Shown in pieces: positions 54,485 through 64,000 of a stretch of 64,000 nt of DNA; position 1 is the stretch's first letter, and every line of letters begins with the position of its first letter. A program made the translations under genes and the position numbers. The stretch spans positions 1,736,001-1,800,000 of the forward strand of contig NZ_CP192056.1 in assembly GCF_050942215.1 (NCBI RefSeq), given 5' to 3'. This DNA is from Sphaerimonospora sp050942215. GTDB lineage: Bacteria > Actinomycetota > Actinomycetes > Streptosporangiales > Streptosporangiaceae. The notes under the pieces are model-generated. The model was given only the letters and a program-made list of their open reading frames with translations. It searched no databases and had not been told where the DNA came from.

Positions 54485-57064
54485 ACAACGCCTGAGCTGC
54501 CTACCCAGTACGCGCCCGCCGATGTCGAGACCCGTAGTTACGAGCGCTGGGTATCCGAGGGGTATTTCACCGCTCACACGGGCAGCGGGCGTGAGCCGTA
54601 CAGCATCGTGCTCCCTCCGCCCAACGTGACCGGCTCGCTGCACGTCGGGCACGCGCTCGACCACTCCATCCAGGACGCGCTGACCCGCCGCGCCCGCATG
54701 CGGGATTTCGAGACCCTGTGGCTCCCCGGCATGGACCACGCCGGCATCGCGACCCAGAACGTCGTCGAGCGCGAGATGGCCAAGGACGGTCTGTCCCGGC
54801 ACGATCTCGGCCGCGAGGCGTTCGTCGAGCGCGTCTGGCAGTGGAAGGAGGAGTCCGGCGGACGGATCCTCGGCCAGATGAAGAAGCTCGGCGACGGCGT
54901 GGACTGGTCGCGCGAGCGGTTCACCATGGACGAAGGCCTGTCCCGGGCCGTCCAGACGATCTTCAAGCGGCTGTTCGACGACGGGCTGATCTACCGTGCC
55001 GAGCGCATCATCAACTGGTGCCCGCGCTGCCTGACCGCGCTGTCCGATATCGAGGTGGAGCACACCGAGGACGACGGCGAGCTCGTCTCGATCAGGTACG
55101 GCTCGGGCGACACGGAGATCGTGGTCGCCACCACACGGGCGGAGACCATGCTGGGCGACACCGCCGTGGCCGTCCACCCCGCCGACGAACGCTATGCGCA
55201 CATGGTGGGCAAGCAGGTGGAGCTACCGCTGACCGGGCGGCTCATCCCGATCGTGGCCGACGAGCACGTCGACCCGGAGTTCGGCACCGGCGCGGTGAAG
55301 GTCACCCCGGCGCACGACCCCAACGACTTCGAGATCGGGCGGCGTCACTCGCTGGAATCCATCGTGATCATGGATGAGCGGGGCGTCATCACGGCGCACG
55401 GACCGTTCGAGGGGCTCGACCGGTTCGAGGCACGGCCCGCCGTGGTCGACGCGCTGCGCGAGGAGGGCCGGATCGTCGCCGAGAAGCGGCCGTACGTGCA
55501 CTCGGTCGGCCACTGCTCCCGCTGCAAGACGGTGGTGGAGCCGAGGCTGTCGCTGCAGTGGTTCGTCAATGTCTCGCCGCTCGCCAAGGCGGCGGGCGAC
55601 GCGGTCCGCGACGGGCGCACCAACATCCACCCGCCGGAGATGGCCAAGCGCTACTTCGACTGGGTCGACGACATGCACGACTGGTGCATCTCCCGGCAGC
55701 TGTGGTGGGGCCACCGCATCCCGGTCTGGTACGGCCCCGACGGCGAAATGGTGTGCGTGGGCCCGGACGAGGAGCCGCCCGCCGGGTACGAGCAGGACCA
55801 GGACGTGCTCGACACGTGGTTCTCCTCAGGCCTGTGGCCGTTCTCCACGCTCGGCTGGCCCGACGCCACGCCGGAACTGGCCCGCTTCTACCCGACCACG
55901 GTGCTGGTCACCGGCTACGACATCCTGTTCTTCTGGGTCGCCCGCATGATGATGTTCGGGCTGTACGCGATGGACGGGCAGCCGCCGTTCCGCACGGTGG
56001 CACTGCACGGCATGGTCCGCGACCAGTTCGGCAAGAAGATGTCGAAGTCGTTCGGCAACGTCGTCGATCCACTCGACTGGATCAGTCGCTACGGCGCGGA
56101 CGCCACCCGGTTCACGCTGCTACGCGGGGCCAACCCCGGATCGGACGTGGCGATCAGCGAAGACTGGGCGGCCGGATCGCGAAACTTCTGCAACAAGATC
56201 TGGAACGCGACGCGCTTCGCCCTGATGAACGGCGCCGTTTCGGACGGCCTGCCGGAGCGGCTCACCGCCGCAGACCGGTGGATCCTCTCCCGCCTCCAGA
56301 CGGTCATCACATCGGTCGACACGGCCTTCGAGAACTTCGAATTCGCCAAGGCCTCTGACGTGCTCTACCACTTCGCCTGGGACGAGGTCTGCGACTGGTA
56401 CGTCGAGCTAGCGAAGATCCAGATCTCCGCTGGTGGTGAGGTCGCCGAGAACACCAAGCGCGTCCTCGGCCATGTCTTCGACGCCCTGCTGCGGCTTCTG
56501 CACCCCCTGATCCCGTTTGTGACCGAGGAACTGTGGCGGGCTCTCACCGGTGGCGAATCGATCGTGATCGCTCCCTGGCCGACCGTCTCGGCCAAGCTGG
56601 CCGAAGACGTCACCGCCGAACAGGAGATCGCGTCCGTTCAGGAACTGGTCACAGAGGTGCGCAGATTCCGCTCCGACCAGGGCCTCAAGCCCGGACAGCG
56701 CGTGGCCGCGCGACTGTCCCTGTCCGGTACGGCTCTCGCCCCGCACGAGAAGGCCATCCGGTCGCTGCTGCGACTCGAAGCCCCCTCTGAGACCTTCGCC
56801 GCGACGGCTCGGCTCTCCGTCGGTGCGGTCCTGGTGGAGATCGACACGGCCGGCGCCATCGACGTGGCGGCCGAGCGGAGAAGGCTGGAGAAGGATCTGG
56901 CCGCAGCCCGCAAGGAGCACGCCCAGGTCACCGGCAAGCTGGCCAACGAGCAGTTCATGGCCAAGGCACCGGAGAACGTCGTCGCCAAGGTGCGCCAGCG
57001 GGCCGCTCAGGCCGAAGAGGACATCTCCCGCATCGAGTCCCAGCTCGCCGCACTGCCGTCCTAG
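54482..57064 (+). CDS. valS: Valyl-tRNA synthetase
   Basis: A class I aminoacyl-tRNA synthetase that charges tRNA-Val. The HIGH-type motif is HVGH in PPPNVTGSLHVGHAL and KMSKS in GKKMSKSFGN, with an editing (CP1) domain between them. A C-terminal coiled coil (RRRLEKDLAAARKEHAQV) is the ValS tRNA-binding arm. 860 aa. ATG 54482 is chosen over the longer frame (54395) because a TAGAAT box abuts it. No T-box-like structure is visible upstream. Confidence 0.98.
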   Translation: MTTPELPTQYAPADVETRSYERWVSEGYFTAHTGSGREPYSIVLPPPNVTGSLHVGHALDHSIQDALTRRARMRDFETLWLPGMDHAGIATQNVVEREMAKDGLSRHDLGREAFVERVWQWKEESGGRILGQMKKLGDGVDWSRERFTMDEGLSRAVQTIFKRLFDDGLIYRAERIINWCPRCLTALSDIEVEHTEDDGELVSIRYGSGDTEIVVATTRAETMLGDTAVAVHPADERYAHMVGKQVELPLTGRLIPIVADEHVDPEFGTGAVKVTPAHDPNDFEIGRRHSLESIVIMDERGVITAHGPFEGLDRFEARPAVVDALREEGRIVAEKRPYVHSVGHCSRCKTVVEPRLSLQWFVNVSPLAKAAGDAVRDGRTNIHPPEMAKRYFDWVDDMHDWCISRQLWWGHRIPVWYGPDGEMVCVGPDEEPPAGYEQDQDVLDTWFSSGLWPFSTLGWPDATPELARFYPTTVLVTGYDILFFWVARMMMFGLYAMDGQPPFRTVALHGMVRDQFGKKMSKSFGNVVDPLDWISRYGADATRFTLLRGANPGSDVAISEDWAAGSRNFCNKIWNATRFALMNGAVSDGLPERLTAADRWILSRLQTVITSVDTAFENFEFAKASDVLYHFAWDEVCDWYVELAKIQISAGGEVAENTKRVLGHVFDALLRLLHPLIPFVTEELWRALTGGESIVIAPWPTVSAKLAEDVTAEQEIASVQELVTEVRRFRSDQGLKPGQRVAARLSLSGTALAPHEKAIRSLLRLEAPSETFAATARLSVGAVLVEIDTAGAIDVAAERRRLEKDLAAARKEHAQVTGKLANEQFMAKAPENVVAKVRQRAAQAEEDISRIESQLAALPS

Positions 57065-58015
57065 CCAAGACACGCGAGCATCCGAGCCATCCGGTAACCG
57101 ACCGAGTCACAGGAGCCCACCGACGTGAGGGGTTCCGGCCTCGGTGATTCCGGGGCTCGGGTGCTCACGGCCTCCGGGGCTTGTGCGTGTGCGCTTGAAT
57201 TCGCGTGTGCGCTTGAAGTCGGATGGGTGCCGGCTGAGGCTGGGTGGGTACGGTCGGCGCGGGAACGGGCGGGTCCTCCGGCCGGCCGTGATAGTTGCGA
57301 TCCGGTGAAAGAGGCCTCCGGCCTCCCCGGGCGCGGTGGTCTCTGGCACGGTCCTAAGCCGGCCGGAGGACCCGCCCGCCCCCGCGCCTTGTGGCCGTGA
57401 GCGTTGCCAGGCCGCTGTGTCCGTCAAGCGCGTCGGCTGTCCGCCCCCGGCAGGTTTGGACAGCCATCCCACGGGGAAGTACAGGAAGTTAACCACTGCA
57501 CCCTTGAGGGGGTGCTACTCTACTTGGGCGCGGCAGGCCCGGTGCGCCTCGATCCCCCTCAGGGAGAACGGCTGCTAGGCTCTCCGCGACTCCTCTTCCT
57601 TGACCGAATTTCGGTGTGTGTTCTGTCGCGATTCGACGGGGCCGCGAGGTTCGGGTAAGTTGGAGGGGCTCCGGAAACGGAGCATAAAAATTCCGACGAG
57701 TGACGGAATTCATGGAAAATGGTCTCGGTCGAGGCGATTTGACAAGAATAAAGTAACTCGGCAGAATAGAGATACAACGAAATGGTCTGAAACGCCCCGG
57801 ATCCTGGGATCGCCCGCTGGTCGGGTTTCCGGGTGGTGGTGTACGCGTCCGTTTCTTGAGAACTCAACAGTGTGCTAAAAGCCAGTGCATTTTGATGCAT
57901 TACCCCGTTCTCGCGCGCCCCTTTTTTGTGGGTGTGTGGGGGACGGATTCCTTTGATCGGCATTCACTGCTGTTTCGGTGGTGGTGGGTGTTGGCTGGGG
58001 TTTCTTTTCAGACAT
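57065..58015 (+). promoter_or_regulatory. rrn upstream region with promoters and leader
   Basis: There is no gene in this 951-bp stretch. Clear parts are: GCGTGTGCGCTTGAA repeated 18 bp apart (57185 and 57203); the palindrome-ended element 57267-57377; a TCGACG-17-TAAGTT promoter (57633-57661); hairpins GCTCCG/CGGAGC (57668) and ATTCCG/CGGAAT (57690); a TTGACA-17-CAGAAT promoter (57739-57767); and the conserved actinobacterial rrn leader TTGAGAACTCAACAGTGTG (57856-57874). Confidence 0.7.
57267..57377 (+). repeat. Palindrome-ended element, copy 1 (before rrn)
   Basis: 111 bp bounded by a perfect 20-bp inverted repeat (57267-57286 and 57358-57377). Its core (GAGGCCTCCGGCCTCCCCGG and on through GCGGTGGTC…GGCACGGTC) reappears on the other strand after the rrn operon at 63756-63851. 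Confidence 0.75.
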
Positions 58016-63178
<5,163 letters not shown>

Positions 63179-63255
63179 ACAAGATTTTTTCGGTGTTTGC
63201 GTCCACTGTGTGATTTTCGAGCAGCAACCGGACCGTGGTTGGCTGTTTGGTAGGG

Positions 63256-63373
63256 TTACGGCGGTTTTAGCGGTTGGGAAACACCCGGTTACATTCCGAA
63301 CCCGGTAGTTAAGCCTTCCAGCGCCGATGGTACTGCATCCGTGGGGGTGTGGGAGAGTAGGTCGCCGCCGGAC
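63256..63373 (+). rRNA. 5S ribosomal RNA
   Basis: About 118 nt, from GTTACGGCGG to CGCCGCCGGAC. It contains CCGGTTACATTCCGAACCCG and GCGCCGATGGTACTGC. The terminal stem TTACGGCGG pairs with CCGCCGGA. Confidence 0.95.
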
Positions 63374-63387
63374 AATTGTGGTGTGTG

Positions 63388-63411
63388 GGCCGTCCCTTTT
63401 GTGGGGCGGCC
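63388..63411 (+). terminator. First terminator after 5S
   Basis: GGCCGTCCC/GGGGCGGCC stem with one G-U pair and a TTTT loop, starting 15 bp after the 5S. Confidence 0.8.
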
Positions 63412-63459
63412 TGCACGCGTTTCCGGGCTTTGTGCGTGTGTGGGTGTGGGGCGTGTGTT

Positions 63460-63487
63460 CGGGGGGTGGTGTGGCCCCCCGTTTTTT
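63460..63487 (+). terminator. Second terminator after 5S
   Basis: CGGGGGG/CCCCCCG stem with an 8-nt loop followed by six T. Confidence 0.85.
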
Positions 63488-63588
63488 GTTGTGTGGGTGG
63501 AGGCGCTTCGGGGCTGTTCCTTGTCGGGCGGCCTGCGTGTTTCTGGGTCTGGTCGCGTTGTGCGGGGCTGGGTCGTTGGCGGTGTGTT

Positions 63589-63608
63589 CGGGGGGCGTCC
63601 CCCGTTTT
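63589..63608 (+). terminator. Third hairpin after 5S
   Basis: CGGGGG/CCCCCG stem followed by TTTT. The preceding GTGTGTTCGGGGGG also precedes the second terminator, so the two are related copies. Confidence 0.7.
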
Positions 63609-63637
63609 CTGTGCCGGGTGCCGGGCGGGCGGGTGTC

Positions 63638-63665
63638 GGGAGGCCGTGGGTGCCTCCCTTTTTTT
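63638..63665 (+). terminator. Fourth terminator after 5S
   Basis: GGGAGGC/GCCTCCC stem with a 7-nt loop and seven T. It is the strongest U-tract of the series. No gene is visible from 63374 to the window end. Confidence 0.9.
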
Positions 63666-63755
63666 GTTTGCGGCCGGGGGTTCGTGGGGGTCGGTTCGTG
63701 TTGGCCGTGGGGGCGGTGCTGTGGCGCGTCCGTGGTGTGGGTGGGGGCGGGTGGG

Positions 63756-63851
63756 TGTTCCGGCCGGCGTAAGACCGTGCCGGGACCACCGCGCCCGGGG
63801 AGGCCGGAGGCCTCTGCCGCCAGGGCGTGACTGTCACGGCCGGCCGGAACA
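63756..63851 (-). repeat. Palindrome-ended element, copy 2 (after rrn)
   Basis: 96 bp bounded by TGTTCCGGCCGGC/GCCGGCCGGAACA. Read on the minus strand, its core matches copy 1 closely (GAGGCCTCCGGCCTCCCCGG, GCGCGGTGGTC, GGCACGGTC). The end repeats differ from copy 1 but change on both arms together. Confidence 0.75.
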
Positions 63852-64000
63852 GCTGCCCGTCCCTGCCCGCACCTGTCAGGGCATCCGGCCCCGGCCACCC
63901 ACCACATCAAACCCCGACACCCACATCTCCGTACACCAGCCACCCTCTCACTCCACTCGCTCCACCTCCCGACCCCTCGGCGTCGGGAGGACGCCCGAGA

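Overview
The window is high-GC actinomycete chromosome. Actinobacterial ClpP1/ClpP2/ClpX and PurU/HNH/RpiB-type proteins, a bL37 micro-gene, many GTG/TTG starts, leaderless promoters and an rrn operon without spacer tRNAs fit the Streptosporangiales (Streptosporangium/Nonomuraea-like) best. That placement comes from protein and rRNA style, not from a database search.

Layout. 1-9.3 kb is core: the 3' part of a membrane GTPase, an SSB paralog, a membrane diguanylate cyclase, EttA, a thioesterase, a GH13 alpha-glucosidase, a truncated hemoglobin and an MscS channel. 9.4-14.8 kb is a regulatory/accessory patch: a divergent small protein and HTH/TPR regulator, a GNAT enzyme, then a 24-codon peptide gene overlapping a STAND-like/TPR gene whose P-loop is degenerate. 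14.8-32.4 kb is metabolic and housekeeping: PurU, prolyl oligopeptidase, HNH nuclease, GNATs, FmdB, a WYL protein, IlvD, a NERD protein, PepN, an aldehyde dehydrogenase, peptide deformylase, RpiB, an Eis-like acetyltransferase and a membrane PP2C phosphatase.

32.4-35.4 kb holds the most unusual locus. A RamC-like class III lanthipeptide synthetase has lost its lyase domain and both catalytic Asp residues of its kinase. It faces a RamR-like atypical response regulator and follows a 27-codon Cys-rich ORF. 35.6-45 kb returns to core genes: site-2 protease, YjbR, a secreted peptidoglycan-type protein, a DeoR regulator with galT, bL37, a GAF/PP2C/ATPase switch protein, TrpB2 and a VOC protein.

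45.0-48.5 kb begins at divergent tRNA-Pro and tRNA-Gly genes. It is a gene-poor accessory stretch with an orphan Imm10 immunity gene and an ORF whose coding character fades, followed by an anti-sigma-like ATPase divergent from a DUF5753-type HTH regulator. 49.8-57.1 kb is the proteostasis block tig, clpP1-clpP2, clpX, then valS. 58.0-63.4 kb is a complete 16S-23S-5S operon with tandem terminators.

Four non-coding patterns recur. At least nine genes have a TANNNT box exactly 6 nt before the start codon (leaderless transcripts). A palindrome-ended element of about 100 bp flanks the rrn operon in inverted orientation. A 53-bp tandem repeat lies beside ilvD. Several large inverted repeats sit between divergent regulators.
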